Of a stretch of DNA of 64,000 nucleotides, positions 45,294 to 57,483 are shown piece after piece. A program made the position numbers and the translations under genes. The notes under the pieces are model-generated. The model was not told where the DNA came from. It saw only the letters and a program-made list of their open reading frames with translations, and searched no databases. Source of the DNA: Sthenelais limicola. Taxonomy: Eukaryota; Annelida; Polychaeta; Phyllodocida; Sigalionidae. The stretch covers positions 135,270,755 to 135,334,754 of the forward strand of contig OW804094.1 of assembly GCA_942159475.1 (NCBI GenBank), given 5' to 3'. Positions within the stretch are counted from its first letter, which is position 1; the number at the start of each line of letters is the position of its first letter.

Positions 45294-45714
45294 GTAAGTA
45301 TACTCCTTTAGACTTCTATCACTAGCTATATATTGCATCCTCTATGGGAAGATTGACTGAATCAATTTTGTGGTCTTTACTAGCAAGAAATGTCTAAACG
45401 CTTTGAGACGACCATGTGTGCGGAGGGAGATATAGCTACTTCCGGTTAGAGCTGGATGGGTTTTTTCTGTTGATTTATTTTGCAGGCTTTCTCTAAAGTC
45501 TATACCTCGTGAATCCACGTGAGAGTTGGTTGGTGGTCTCAGAACCTCGGTTATCAACCTCATGAATTTCCCTTAATAGCGTGAACAGGACGAAGATCTA
45601 TAGACTTTACCTATAGGTGGTTAACTCTCAAGAACCTAATTCTCTGTTATGTATCTCTTTTTTTGTTAATGTATTATATGCATAAAATCAACCAATACCT
45701 TTGAAAAGTTATAC
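45294..45714. other. Start of the inferred first intron
   Basis: GTAAGTAT at its 5' edge. The 73-codon - frame at 45342-45563 shows no domain. No shared repeat noticed. Confidence 0.35.
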
Positions 45715-46038
45715 AATAGGGGTTATGCATAGCCACCATTTTGAATCTTGATTCGCATGGAATTATAGGACTAATGGTACAGTCTAAAATCTAGAGAAAA
45801 CATGCCATGTTCAGCATATATATTATACATGTTTCCTTAACACAAGTGACCATCTTTCCCATCATGCATTTGGTCTGCATAGATCATTTATAAAAGCTTT
45901 GATATTGGTGAAAACATTCTGGCAATTTTAGATAAAACTGTTGCCAATTATTTGTCTGTCAGATTTCATCCAAAACCATCCCAGGATCCTGGATGCAGTG
46001 TAGCAGACATGTGCAGTGGCACATGCAATTCCCCTATT
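45715..46038 (+). mobile_element. MITE family B, full copy
   Basis: AATAGGGGTTATGCATAGCC at left, GCACATGCAATTCCCCTATT at right. The interior is normal except for a short duplication CCAGGATCCTGGAT near the right end. Confidence 0.85.
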
Positions 46039-46214
46039 ACTCTGATAGTTCTTATAAAACCCAACATGTAAACTTGTGTAGTTCCGGTTCTGTACCATGC
46101 TCCTTACTAGTTAAAAGGGCGATATCACATATATAATGTATATATATACGCTAATGATGAATTATTACTTTTATTTGTGTTCGAGAGGAAAGTATGACAA
46201 GTAAAGGGTTTGAT

Positions 46215-46604
46215 ATGTGATATGTTACAAGAAAATGAGTCACAAATCGCCAATAATGGATTTTGAGATATTAGCCACAAGATGAGATCAAGCCAATTAT
46301 AATGATAGTAAACATTAAGGACATATAAGTATAGTGTTTCTATATTTCATGTCTGATATAGTAATGTTGGAAAAAAAGGTTTGCAATATTTCTGGGTGGA
46401 AAATTACTAGTCAAGTAACTACATATATTCCATAGGATCACCTTCTAAACGCAAGGATATATTTAATACACTGTCTTGAAATTTGGTACATGAATTGATA
46501 TGACTTAAAGCGCAAAACCCTCCAAAAATAGATCTTGTGAATAAATCACTTTGGAAAATATGATGTTCGCGACTTGGGACTCATTTTCCCGAAACACATA
46601 ACAA
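46215..46604 (-). mobile_element. MITE family C, full copy
   Basis: TGTGATATGTTACAAGAAAA at left, GCGACTTGGGACTCATTTTC and CCGAAACACATAAC at right. Interior reversed. Confidence 0.85.
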
Positions 46605-48050
46605 TTTATATCCTCATGTAACAGGCTCCACCTTCTTTCTAACGAGATCGAGAACAAAAACAAACTATTTCCACCACTGTGTTTGCGGAACAATAGGGGG
46701 TTTATCCTCGTGAGTAAACACCCTACGGTTACGTCACCTGCGGATATTTGCCTTTTGTACTGGCTTTAAACAACGTAGCGCACTCAGTACACTCATAAAA
46801 CCCTAATTGTTAACCTGGATAAGAATCCGAGATCTCTCTATCGACAACATATGTAGTACTTATCTAACCATTGCCTCAAGGACAATGTGGGTGGACCATA
46901 CATTAGTGAAGGGGGTGGGTTGAGGTGCAGTTGGATTGCGGAAGGCGGGGGCGGGGGGTCCCATTTCTCTTTTTAAATTTGCTTTACCCGTTAATTTTCG
47001 GGGAAATGTTCTGTGTTATTCATCTTGGTGCAAATCCAAATCATCCGCCAAATTATTTATTTCAGTGTACACCAAAATGACGCTGTTTATTGTCAACGTG
47101 GCTCTCTTTGTACTTCTGAGGCTTAGGGAATCCTAGTGGGAATTGGAAATTTTAGGATAGCCCTGTTAGGTACATCACAAGGCCATTGCTCTGGTGATCC
47201 TCTTCATCCCCGAAATTACCACTGTAGAAAAGCCGAATAGAAAAATAATGGAAATGTTGTGGGCAAAGCCAGAAATTCATGAAAATAATATCAGTTATTG
47301 AAGATTAATCTATTTCCAAGTTAAGAATTCAAAAAATCCATTATACACCGCTAAGGATCAAAGAAAGAACAGTTTGGGGTTGATTTTCCTGGTAATGGAA
47401 CAACTATAAAATTATGTCTGTGTTCAACGCAGAGGCATATAAAACAATTATCAGTAAAACAAATGCTCGCAGGCAATGCATTGAATGATAGTTGTACAAA
47501 TTGTCCATCTCCTCCATGGAGACTAACTTAGTTTCACCGAGGCGAGGAGAAATAGGCAATTCTTTCTGGTATGAGGTCAATATACACTGGACCCTAGACC
47601 CAAGAATGTAATTAGGCGGAAGAGTCGTCTCAATTAGATCTAGACGTGACTAATCAAGCAAGCAATAGGGGATTTGTATGTAATACTTGCATGGTTATCA
47701 TGATTATCGCATTCAATATGTTGTTTGTTTAAGAATATTATTTCAGCAAAATCTTTATACACTAAGGTATGATAACTATGCTGCCAAACATGTTTATGAA
47801 AATGTTTAGTCAGTTCGAAACTTGATTTAAAGATTATAATGTAATTGTGAAGAACTCTCATGGTTTAACATTTTCAACAAGATAATGACAATTTCGAGTA
47901 AAAAAAAACATGCATTTTTGGATGAAAAAAACTGAAGAAGTACCAGAATTTGCTGCATTTTCAGTATTCAGATATTCCATTAGACGGAAATTCTGATGAA
48001 GAAAAAAGAGATTATTATTTTTAGATTTACCTGGTTATACAGCTCTAATT
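46605..48050. other. No gene recognised
   Basis: A lone AATAGGGGATTTGTATG at 47664 looks like the left end of a family B element with no body. The 66-codon frame at 46936-47136 is unremarkable. Confidence 0.35.
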
Positions 48051-49720
48051 TAACCCGGGGCGGATACAAGATTCTCAGTACAGGAATCATGCACCTTTAA
48101 ACCTGGGGGCCTATATTATATCATAGTCATTTTTATCTCCATTTTTCATACATTTTTTCATACAAGGTATAGGAAATACGACTATGCCATCTGCAAACCA
48201 GGTTTTCCTAACGTGCACCATACCGTGTACAAAATGACAAATGTATCAGATGAATAAGAACTACTAAGTTTTATAGCGAAGATTAACATTCATCCAAATC
48301 CAAATCCAAATGGATAAAACTGGATTTATGATCTGAGCCTCTCGACATGGATGGTTCTTGAAGGTTTTTTTTCTATTTTAGCCACAAAAAGGGATGCGCA
48401 TGCCGCCCTTACATCCATGCTCATTTCCAACGATCATAATTCATGAGAAATTCAACCCTCTTATAAAACAGTTTAACCCTCTTCTCTCATCTCAACCTTT
48501 CTATTTTTCCTTGTGTCGATCTGCTTGGTACCTGCACAACATACTCTAGCAATTATCTTTTATTATTATTTTTATTGTTTTATTTAAGATTCCTTCCATC
48601 TGGGCATAAATATACATGTCTAAATTCCAACAACGTTTACCCACTTTTTCCATAAGAAAAATGTTGGTATTTTCGGATTTTCTCACTCACAGTCATTTAT
48701 CATATAACAAATATTGAAGTTATTTGCTCCAACGCTCCAACTTTTCTTCCTTTAACACCACCGCCAACATTGATGACATATGAAGAAATACAATCTTTAT
48801 GATTTATACAGCTGATCTATGTATTTACTAACCTTTCTTAACGACTTCTGGCCATTCTGGTCAAATACCGCATTTTATTTTTAAGCACAGTAACTTTTCT
48901 CAATCCCATTTACAAAACCTCTGTATTCAATATTGTCATCATGAAATAATTTCTGCCGATGAATGTAATTCTTGGCAATCAATATAATCCAGTTGATAAA
49001 CCTACTATATTTGCCTTTACCCAAGGATCCTATCAAAAAAATCAATTGACAATTAAATAACATAATCAAACCAAACAATAAAATCAAAGGACAGAGTCGC
49101 CCTATTCCTGTAAATTGTATTTCACGCTCGATTACAGCTGATTTTCTTTAATCTGGACAAAATCTGCAAATCACCTCCAAAACAATTTGTTCCTTGAGGG
49201 GGAGTAAGCAGGAACCCATGCCCCCCCCCCAACACCTCCCCACTTACCCCCACAGGAATCTCCTTCAAACGAAGGCAATCCATAATAATTGCGTCTTGAT
49301 CCCTTCACCCTTTTCCCTTTAAACACAGGCTTTTGTTGCCTCACCTGAAAACCTTTGTAAAATCACTGGTGCATAACGCCATTTTACAATCGCTAGGTGT
49401 GATGAAAATAAATGACCTGGTTTTAAACACAATACCTCTTTCACTCGTATTGTATGCAACTCATGGTAACCTCAACACTGACCCAATATTGTTCGTGTTT
49501 TGTCTGTACTTCTAACGGTATATATATCTTTAGTTACCTGGACCTATTAAAGCGTTATTTTAAGCTATTACGACAAAAAAGATGTCATCAAATTTTCTCA
49601 TATTATGACTCATAGGACTGAATTCATCAATATTCCGCTTTTGTTTTATACATACTATACATATATATGTTTATATAGATACATGAATTTGAAGTGTAAT
49701 CGCCGAGAGAAAACTCCCGC
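48051..49720. other. No gene recognised; AT-rich spacer
   Basis: C-rich run at 49219-49256. Short frames only. No shared repeat noticed. Confidence 0.4.
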
Positions 49721-49933
49721 TGATGAGCGATAATAAGTGAAGTCACCATAGGAGGGGATTCGGGCGGGTCCTCCAAATACAAATGAGGACATTTTAACAG
49801 TCCTTTAGCAATAACGACTTGACAAAATCCTCCAAAATTTAGGTCAAATGCTCTTTAGATGGGTTGAAAAAGAATGGAACAAAGTAGAAAATATTTAGAT
49901 TTTGACCGGCATTAACAGAAAGTGCAGGTTTAA
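49721..49933 (-). mobile_element. MITE family L, reversed copy
   Basis: TGATGAGCGATAATAAGTGA and GGGCGGGTCCTCCAAATACA are the complements of blocks in the 16553 copy. The right end AAAGTGCAGGTTTAATA is the L terminus. The outer left terminus (CTGAGAACGCAGC) is missing. Confidence 0.7.
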
Positions 49934-50236
49934 TAGTCCTTGTTTGACACTGCGACCTATACAACTGCACCCAACTGTCAAGGGTCTATGATCCCCCAAC
50001 CTCATCACACCTTCCTTTTATGTGTAATTAATGTAATGTCAAAAGATGCAAAGTTCCCTAGTACTTCTAAATAGGGTTCTGACTCTCGCTTGAATGGATG
50101 TGTTGACATCAAAGAGTAAGGAAGGAGAAGAGTAACGAGTACCCATGCACTTGTGCCAAACTAGAAAATTGTATTTGCCTAATAGGTTGGAAAAGATGTT
50201 CATGGCAATTTGTCAACTATTCAAAGGTACGCTTTG

Positions 50237-50470
50237 GGGTGAAATCGCCAGAAATGTACAATTCGTCTTCACCAATTCTCTCAAATAACCCAAAATTAAG
50301 ACAAAAATGAAGTTCAAAACTCAGTTTAACCTAACCAAACAGATTGCTACAATCAATGCAATGCTGAATATACTCGAATTTCACAAGTATTGACCAAATT
50401 GCAGCCTAATTTAGCAGAATTTACTAAATGTGTACAGCTGTCAGTTGTATATTTTCTGAAAATCTTACCC
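50237..50470 (-). mobile_element. MITE family A, full copy
   Basis: GGGTGAAATCGCCAG at left with one A lost in the following run, AAAATCTTACCC at right. Flanks TTTG and TTTT are only partly alike. Confidence 0.82.
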
Positions 50471-50884
50471 TTTTATAGATACATTATTTCATCCGTATGT
50501 TGTGTGTGATTATCTGAGAGATCATCGCTCCACTGGAGACCTTGGAAACTTTGTCCCTGATTTATGTATTCTAGACGAAATGAATTATTTGTATTTTTTA
50601 CAGTTTATATAAACGTGAATAGGGCAAAGTGTATCGGAGTGGCCTTTCTGTTCCTCTGAGTTCATTGAGATAGCAGTTCATCCTCAAATATATTTATTCA
50701 CCATTACAATTTATTCAATATTAGAGTCGCTTTCTTTGGAATTAAGTTGATTTTTCTCTTGCGTAGGCGTTGAATATATACCAAATCCGTGTACGTGAAT
50801 CAAATGGGATGAGATTTGGCTTTGGACATGTATAAGAAGCAATCAGTTATTTTGGCTTAAAGCTTAACATAATCTAAAAGATGC
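50471..50884. other. No gene seen
   Basis: AT-rich spacer between A and B copies. Confidence 0.4.
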
Positions 50885-51180
50885 AATAGGGGACTTGCCC
50901 TTTATTCCCATTGAATTATGGGAGTTGTATGTCAGTGGGAAATCTATATGAAAACCCCACCAAAATCCGTGTGTCATACATCTTTACATAACACAAGCCT
51001 CCATCTTTCCCATCGTGCATTTGTGTTTATAGATCATTTATAAACACGAGCTATGGTGAAAACCCTCTTGCAATCTTTGATAAAAAATATTGTTAAATAT
51101 GTGTATGTGAGACCTGAACTGAATCTATCCCAGAACGCACTGTAACAGACATGCGCAGTGGCACATACAACTCCCCTATT
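50885..51180 (+). mobile_element. MITE family B, full copy
   Basis: AATAGGGGACTTGCCCTTTA at left, GCACATACAACTCCCCTATT at right. Shortened near the left end, where CATCTTGAATCTTGATTCG is mostly missing. Confidence 0.85.
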
Positions 51181-51267
51181 CCTCACTACAATAGACGTTA
51201 TTCAGAAGAAGGAGCAAAGCCTTTTATATCATACATAACGCCAGAAATATGCTCCCCTTCTATACAT

Positions 51268-51502
51268 GGGGCAGATTTTCAGAAAATGTACAATTGGCAG
51301 CTCTACACATTTAAGAAATTCTGTTAAATTTGGCTGAAAAATGATGAATACCGGGTATGTCTGAGTATATTAGGAATCGCATTGATTTAAAGCATCGGTT
51401 CTGTTATGTTAAACAGTATTTTGAAGCTCATTTTTGTCTCAAATGTGGGTTATTTGAGAGGATTTGTGAAGGCGAATTGTACATTTTCTGAAAATCGTAC
51501 CC
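51268..51502 (+). mobile_element. MITE family A, full copy (235 bp)
   Basis: GGGGCAGATTTTCAG...CTGAAAATCGTACCC with perfect ACAT duplications (51264-51267 and 51503-51506). Confidence 0.9.
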
Positions 51503-51506
51503 ACAT

Positions 51507-52120
51507 GTATAGATCTAACCCGGGTCACTTGCAATACATGTACCAACTGTTAGTCGACTGAGTGGGGTTAAGTCGTTGTGCCAAGTGTTCTAGATGTTTT
51601 ATTTACATTTTCTATTAACAGCTTACAGCCTACAGTTCTTTAGACCTTGGGTCTACACTTCTCTACCAAAGGACAGCTTTGCAACAATGCTTCACCTGAA
51701 TAGTGTCTCGAGTTTTCCACTCTAGGTTGGTACAACCCCTGCAAACAAGACCTCTCCAATGTAAAGATGGTCTTATTTGGGGAAAAGTCCCCCTTTTGTA
51801 TCAATATGCCTCGGTTTGTGTGCAGAAAGAATTACATTCTTCCTTTGAAATGCGCAAATCTACTACGCTATACGTACAATAGAGTCGGACAGCCGGCGTA
51901 CAGGTTGAACAAGGCTGGACAATCTGCCATTCAGTTCGTGAAATGAAGCCCATATTTAATCACATTCAAGCGCTAGGATCAGGTGTGATTTATGGGGGAA
52001 TTTTGGGGATCAATGTTATTTTAAACTTAACAAGGTACTTGTAGATATCGGGCCGTGTGTTCGCACTATTCTTCCTTATAGGATGTGACAGGTCCGGAAG
52101 TATATAAGAGTAATTTATCC
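51507..52120. other. No gene seen
   Basis: Spacer with no notable reading frame or shared repeat. Confidence 0.4.
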
Positions 52121-52448
52121 AATAGGGGAGTTGCATAGCCGCCATTTTGAATCTTGATTCGCATGAAATTATGGAACAAATGATACAGTATAAAATCTAT
52201 AGAAAACATGTCATGTTCAGCATAGACTATTTATCGATGTTCTTATGTCTGTCAATATCCATGTGATTTAAATGTTTCCAGAGAACAAGTCCCCATCTTA
52301 CCCATAGTCATAGATCAGTTATAAAAGCAATGATATTGGTGAAAGGATTCTTGCAATTTTCGATAAGAATGTTGCCAAATATTTGTATGTCAGATTTCAT
52401 CCCAATCTTGCAACGGATAAGCCCAATGGCACATTCAAATCCCCTATT
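52121..52448 (+). mobile_element. MITE family B, full copy
   Basis: AATAGGGGAGTTGCATAGCC at left, GCACATTCAAATCCCCTATT at right. The interior lacks the AGCATGCACTGTAACAG part. Confidence 0.85.
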
Positions 52449-52581
52449 AATTCTAGCCTGCGAATTATTCCAATCCATGCATGAAATTTAATCCGTATAT
52501 TTTACAATTGAAAGGCTCTGGATTTAATCTCGTTTTTGGTTCAAAACGCTAGTCCTAGGAAGTGGAACCAGATGGAGATTA

Positions 52582-52650
52582 AGTGTGCGGAGTGTTGAGG
52601 TGGGGGGGGGGGGGGGGGTGCTGCGGGGCGGGTGGGGGGGGGGGGAGGCT
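52582..52650 (+). repeat. Long poly-G tracts
   Basis: Two runs of more than ten G separated by TGCTGCGGGGCGGGT. Capable of G-quadruplex formation. The inverted ends of family M are not present around it. Confidence 0.85.
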
Positions 52651-52738
52651 GGGTTAGACATCATTCAACCTACATCTCCCGCTATACATTCCTAAATTGG
52701 AAAATTGTGTATAATAATCAGATTCATATCATATATCA

Positions 52739-53156
52739 TATATGATGTGTTATAGCAAAATGAGTCATAAGTCGCAACATTTATATTTTTTTAAATGAGG
52801 TGTTCACAGAATGCCTTTCTGGGAATGTCTTCATTTTTCGTGTGTTCAACGCTGCTTATAGCATGAATACAGTTACCAACTTTACCAGAAAGTGTAATAA
52901 ATATATCCATGTATTTCTAAGGTCATCTTATAGACCATATTAAGCTACTTTACTAGGAAATGTCCACCCAGAAATATTGCAAACTTGTTTTTCAAAAATT
53001 AAAATATCAAACTTAAAATATAGAAATACTTCTAAGACGTACTTCATGTTTTAATACTATCATTGAAATCCACTTGATCTCATATTTTTAAACATGATGA
53101 TATCTCAAAATCCATTTTTTGCTACTTATGACTTATTTCCCTAAAACGGATCACAT
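52739..53156 (+). mobile_element. MITE family C, full copy
   Basis: TATGATGTGTTATAGCAAAA at left, TTTTGCTACTTATGACTTAT and TTCCCTAAAACGGATCACA at right. An A copy begins 6 bp after it. Confidence 0.83.
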
Positions 53157-53162
53157 ATATAT

Positions 53163-53387
53163 GGTCAGATTTTCAGAAAATGCACAATCTACACATCTCT
53201 CGAATTCTGCTTAATTAGAGTGTAAAATGATGAATACTGAGTATATCTAGGTGTATTCTGTATAGCATTCATTCAATAAATCTATCAGGTTATGTTGAAC
53301 TGTATTTTTAACCTCAGTTTGTCTTAAAATTGGGTTGTTTTAGGGGATTGGGGAAGGTCAATTGTCCATTTCCTGAGGACTTGACCC
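53163..53387 (+). mobile_element. MITE family A, slightly shortened copy
   Basis: GGTCAGATTTTCAGAAAATG (one terminal G lost) to CCTGAGGACTTGACCC. A small deletion near CACAATCTACACATCTC. No clean target duplication. Confidence 0.82.
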
Positions 53388-53439
53388 ATTATATATATAT
53401 GCTCTTACCCTCAGTTATAACCACTATAACCGCTCAGTG

Positions 53440-53633
53440 GTTAGACACAGCAGTGGACAGAAAACCACGGAATTCAGCAAAAAATAACTACCCGTGAATC
53501 CATGTCAAGGTTAAAACTGATTTGCGAAATGACTATGTATCTTTATTGCACTTGACTACTCGTGAAATGATTTGATTTATTGACTTGCTGTATAAACATT
53601 CTAAATAAAAAATAAAACAACAACAACAAAATC
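53440..53633 (+). repeat. Family Q repeat, copy 2
   Basis: TTAGACACAGCAGTGGACAG to CTAAATAAAAAATAAAACAA followed by CAACAAC. Upstream GCTCAGTGGTTAGAC is faintly like a tRNA A-box, so a tRNA-derived SINE is possible but unproven. Confidence 0.55.
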
Positions 53634-53674
53634 CAACCCAAGATATTTCATTCTAGATGAGATTCTTATATTAT

Positions 53675-53909
53675 GGGTCAGATTTTCCCAAAATGTACAA
53701 TTGGTAGCTCTACACATTTAGGAAATTCTGCTAAATTAGGCTGCAAAATGATGAACACTGGGTATATTTGGGTATGTTCAGTATCGAATTGATTTAAAGT
53801 ATCAGTTCTGCTATGTTTAATTGTATTTTGAAGTTCATTTCTGTCTTGAATGTGGGTTATTTGAGAGAATTAAAGAAGGCAAATTGTACATTTTCAGAAA
53901 ATCTGACCC
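53675..53909 (+). mobile_element. MITE family A, full copy (235 bp)
   Basis: GGGTCAGATTTTCCCAAAAT...CAGAAAATCTGACCC. Flanks TTAT and ATCA do not match, so the duplication is lost or changed. Confidence 0.87.
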
Positions 53910-54674
53910 ATCATATGTTAAGCAATAGAAAGCGAAAAACATTACTGGGGGAAAACACCGTACTCAAAATAGGATACATGGTCACATTAATTAATCATAA
54001 TCAATAATTGGTAAAGTGATTCATGATCTTAGAAAGGAATGAAAACTAACCATTGAACATCTATATACAATTTCATTGATATATAATTCTTTAAGAACTC
54101 CACATCAGTAGAGTGTTACCTCAAATCCAATACGTTCAACCTGAACCCACCTTGCAACGATAGTTGTTGCCTTGGTGTGTGGATGTTGCCACTATGACAT
54201 CACTCGCAACCAAGAGTGGTTGCTAAGATGCTCTCCTGGGGTTAGTTAAAAGTATATATGCGTGAAATAGTTACACATCTGTGTGGGGGTAATGATTGAA
54301 TAAACAAACACGTTTTCAATGATTAAATTAAGAATAAACATTTAATAAGAATGACAAATGCCCCCCACCCTCTATCAGTGGGTTGTGGTTTCGACCCAAA
54401 GGTCTCATCAGTCGCTAGTGTGGCCGTGTTAGTTCTGTGTTCTGTTTATATGAGAACACTGGATCAAGTTTTTTTAAGGGTCTCATGAGAAGTGAGATAA
54501 AATGAATATGGTTTATGAATAGTTTGAATCCCTCCCTTATCGTTACGTTGGGGTTTAACTTTTATTTTGATAAATTGGTGGTGAGTTTCCTTGCTTCAAA
54601 GGCAAGGATGTCCCCCTTGGGATAGAGGGTGTCTCGTTTTTCTTTTAGTGCAATGCGGGGTGCAATGCACCATC
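53910..54674. other. No gene recognised
   Basis: Spacer. No frame or repeat shared with confidence. Confidence 0.4.
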
Positions 54675-54678
54675 AAAT

Positions 54679-54987
54679 GGGTCAGATTTTCAGAAAATGT
54701 ACAATTGGCAGCAGTACACCTTTAGTAAATGCTGCTATATTAGACTGCAATTTGGTCAATACTAGGTAAGTTCGAGTATACTGGGCATTGCATTGATTCT
54801 AGCAATCTGTTTGGTTAAGTTCAACTGCATTTTGAACGTCCTTTTCGACTGATTTTTTATTTTAAATATGTTTATTCAGCAGAGTGAAATTATGCAGTTA
54901 CACACTATTCTCATTCGAGGCTGATATGGATAGAAGAATTTGAGAGGATTGGTGAAGGTGAATTGTACATTTTCTCGCGACTCACCC
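54679..54987 (+). mobile_element. MITE family A with an internal insertion of about 85 bp
   Basis: GGGTCAGATTTTCAG at left, CTCGCGACTCACCC at right, perfect AAAT duplications (54675-54678 and 54988-54991). Interrupted at about 54848-54938. Confidence 0.88.
54848..54938 (-). mobile_element. Short retroposon-like insertion nested in A
   Basis: TTTTTTATTTTAAATATGTT and TATTCAGC...ACTATTCTCATTCGAGGCTG. Read in reverse it ends in an A-rich tail. Similar reversed pieces occur at 26406, 60785 and 61190, suggesting a small 3'-truncated SINE or LINE family. Confidence 0.5.
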
Positions 54988-55221
54988 AAATACATGTGTT
55001 GGTGCCCTTCACAAAATTATTGGCAAATAAAAATAAGACTCTAGTCGGGGAAGTGAGAGATTAGATCCAGAATGAAACATCAATCTTGGAAATAAATGGA
55101 CAAGCACGTCAAAACTTTTTTTTATAAAATGCCTTCAAACTGTTATAAGCTTCATTGCAATCATACCGCATGGGAAATGTATATTTTCTTACAGGGAAAA
55201 CGTGAGAAAGAGTGTGGGAAC

Positions 55222-55258
55222 CCTTTGCCTTTTTGCCTTTTTGCCTTTTTGCCTTTTA
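55222..55258 (+). repeat. TTTTTGCC octamer repeat, four units
   Basis: Perfect or near-perfect tandem CCTTTTTG/TTTTTGCC units. Confidence 0.9.
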
Positions 55259-55362
55259 GCTTCCATTAGTGAATCGATAACATATACTAGTGTGTGCCCC
55301 TGGATAGGTACTACCTACTTTGGAAGGTTAATAATGAGCATAGAGGCTATGGGTTAGCATAT

Positions 55363-55597
55363 GGGTCAGATTGTCAGAAAATGTACAATTCACCTTCACC
55401 AATCCTCTCAAATAACCCAAATTTCAGACGTAAATAAAGTTTAAACTACAGTTCAACCTAGCCGAACAGATTGCTAGAATCAATGCAATGTTGAATATAC
55501 TCACATTTACCTAGTATTGACCAAATTGCAGCCTCATTTAGCAGAATTTACTAAATGTGTACAGCTGCCAATTGTACATTTTCTGAAAATCTGACCC
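55363..55597 (-). mobile_element. MITE family A, full copy (235 bp)
   Basis: GGGTCAGATTGTCAG...CTGAAAATCTGACCC, perfect ATAT duplications (55359-55362 and 55598-55601). Confidence 0.92.
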
Positions 55598-55722
55598 ATA
55601 TATAAGTCTCTTTACATTGCAACACTTTCCCTTAGTCTTGTTTGCCCGTCATATACAGCGTTAAATCTAGGCACTTATTTACGCTTGAACCCTCCAGGCA
55701 CAATTAGTGAATATATATATAT

Positions 55723-55957
55723 GGGTCAGATTTTCAGAAAATGCACAATCTACAGTTCTACACATCTGCCAAATTCTGCTAAATTAGAGTGAAAAATGAT
55801 AAATATTAGGTATATCTGAGTATATTCTGTACTGTATTCATTCAATAAATCTGTCTGGTTATGTTGAACTGTATTTTGAACCTAATTTTCTTCTTAAATT
55901 TGGGTTATTTGAGAGGATTGGTGAAGGTCAATTGTACATTTACCTACGATCGGACCC
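55723..55957 (+). mobile_element. MITE family A, full copy (235 bp)
   Basis: GGGTCAGATTTTCAG at left, TTACCTACGATCGGACCC at right. Flanks ATAT and ATAA. 'ATTCAATAAATC' subfamily, 125 bp from the preceding copy, which is in the opposite orientation. Confidence 0.88.
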
Positions 55958-57244
55958 ATAAACACCATACAAATCTGGTATTACAATCAACAGTTGGAAA
56001 TTGATAGAAAATACTCGTTTCATAATATCAAGGAATGGTAAAAGAAATTCGTTTCATGGAGCCTTCATGCTGCCGTTTAGTAACCGAAATACATAGAGTG
56101 GAAACAAAGAAGGAAGAAATATAAATTTATGAGATAGTCGGTCAAGATTACATCAAAGTTAGAGAAAGGAATTGCATTATAATTCAGAAAGTAGCACCGG
56201 AATCGTTAGCACCAGATTCTTGAGCATATATAAATATTGGCATTTCGGTTTTTATAATAATCCACTCCCAACTGCCAATTCACTCCAACCAAAGAAGGAT
56301 TCTTTTGTTGGTACATGTGTAGAAAGTTCATGATCGGAAACAAATAAAGTAACTATCCCATTTAGAGAGAAATATTAAATTTGCGTCTCCTTTTGGTGGA
56401 TAGGTCATAGGCAAACTTTAACCACACGACAACACAAACAACATTTTATCAGTACACTTCCCTTCCTATAACCATATTAAGTGCAATTTGATGTGATTAA
56501 TTTGAGATACTATTCCCCTATCAACACAGGTGTTTTAATCTGCGCTTGTAAGCGGTATAAACTTGGATTCTAGCTACTCCCCACCCCTCTCAAGCGACAA
56601 GGTATTTTGTCTTTAAAAATTATAGTTATTTTATGTATACTCAAACATCTGCAAGCTTAATTAGAATCGTTGTCGGCAAGGGCACCCGTGCAACGAATTA
56701 GGGCATGATCAAATCGTGCAAAAAACAATTGTAGATTGTATCAAACATATACCTGACATGAATTCGAATGGTTGTTTCATTCGAAAACAACACATCCTAC
56801 ACCTGTACGTTCTGTTAACACATTTTGTTCATTAGAATTATATACATGTAGCCTTAGTCCAGGTTCTGGAGAATCTAAAACGGGGACGATTTACAACCAG
56901 AAAAACAGCAAGTATCACGGTTTTATTATAGACGCATTGCTCTGAAAACAACATATCTAGAGTGATTTACGCATAGTGCGTATTTCACTAGTGGTTTACT
57001 GACGATCTGACCCATAAACTCCTTTAAGTTTTATTCGTCATCTGTTTGACCACATATATGGACTCTAAATTACAAACAGAATAACCAGCACTTACAATAT
57101 CGACTTACAGAGTTATAATAGTGTTCAACATAAAACGAATAAGTATTATAATCATCCGTATTAATCATGTTATTTCTATCCCACTGCATAAAGTTAAAAA
57201 AGACGATTTAATTAACAATTCAGAGTCAGAAAACAGTCAGATAT
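55958..57244. other. Spacer with a small A remnant
   Basis: At 56994-57013 GTTTACTGACGATCTGACCC is a solo right terminus of the 'ATTCAATAAATC' A type. No gene. Confidence 0.45.
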
Positions 57245-57248
57245 TAAT

Positions 57249-57483
57249 CGGTCGGACTTTCAGAAATTGAACAATTGGCAGCACTACACATTTGGGAAAT
57301 TCTGCTACATTTGGCTGAAAAATGATGAATACTGAGTATATCTGAGTATATTTGGGATCGCGTTGATTTAAAGTATCAGTTCTGTTCTGTTAAACTGTAT
57401 TTTGAAGCTCGTTTTTGTCTTAATTGTGGGTTATTTGAGGGGATTGGTGAAGGCCAATTGTACATTTTCTGAAAATCTAACCC
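57249..57483 (+). mobile_element. MITE family A, full copy (235 bp)
   Basis: CGGTCGGACTTTCAG...CTGAAAATCTAACCC. Flanks TAAT and TACT match at 3 of 4. 'TTAAAGTATCAGTTC' subfamily. Confidence 0.85.

Noticed and set aside
47664..47860. Another family B element starting AATAGGGGATTTGTATG
   Set aside because: Only the first ~17 bp match. No interior or right end was found.
53430..53460. tRNA gene or tRNA-derived SINE head (GCTCAGTGGTTAGAC)
   Set aside because: Only an A-box-like stretch. No B box or cloverleaf could be built around it.
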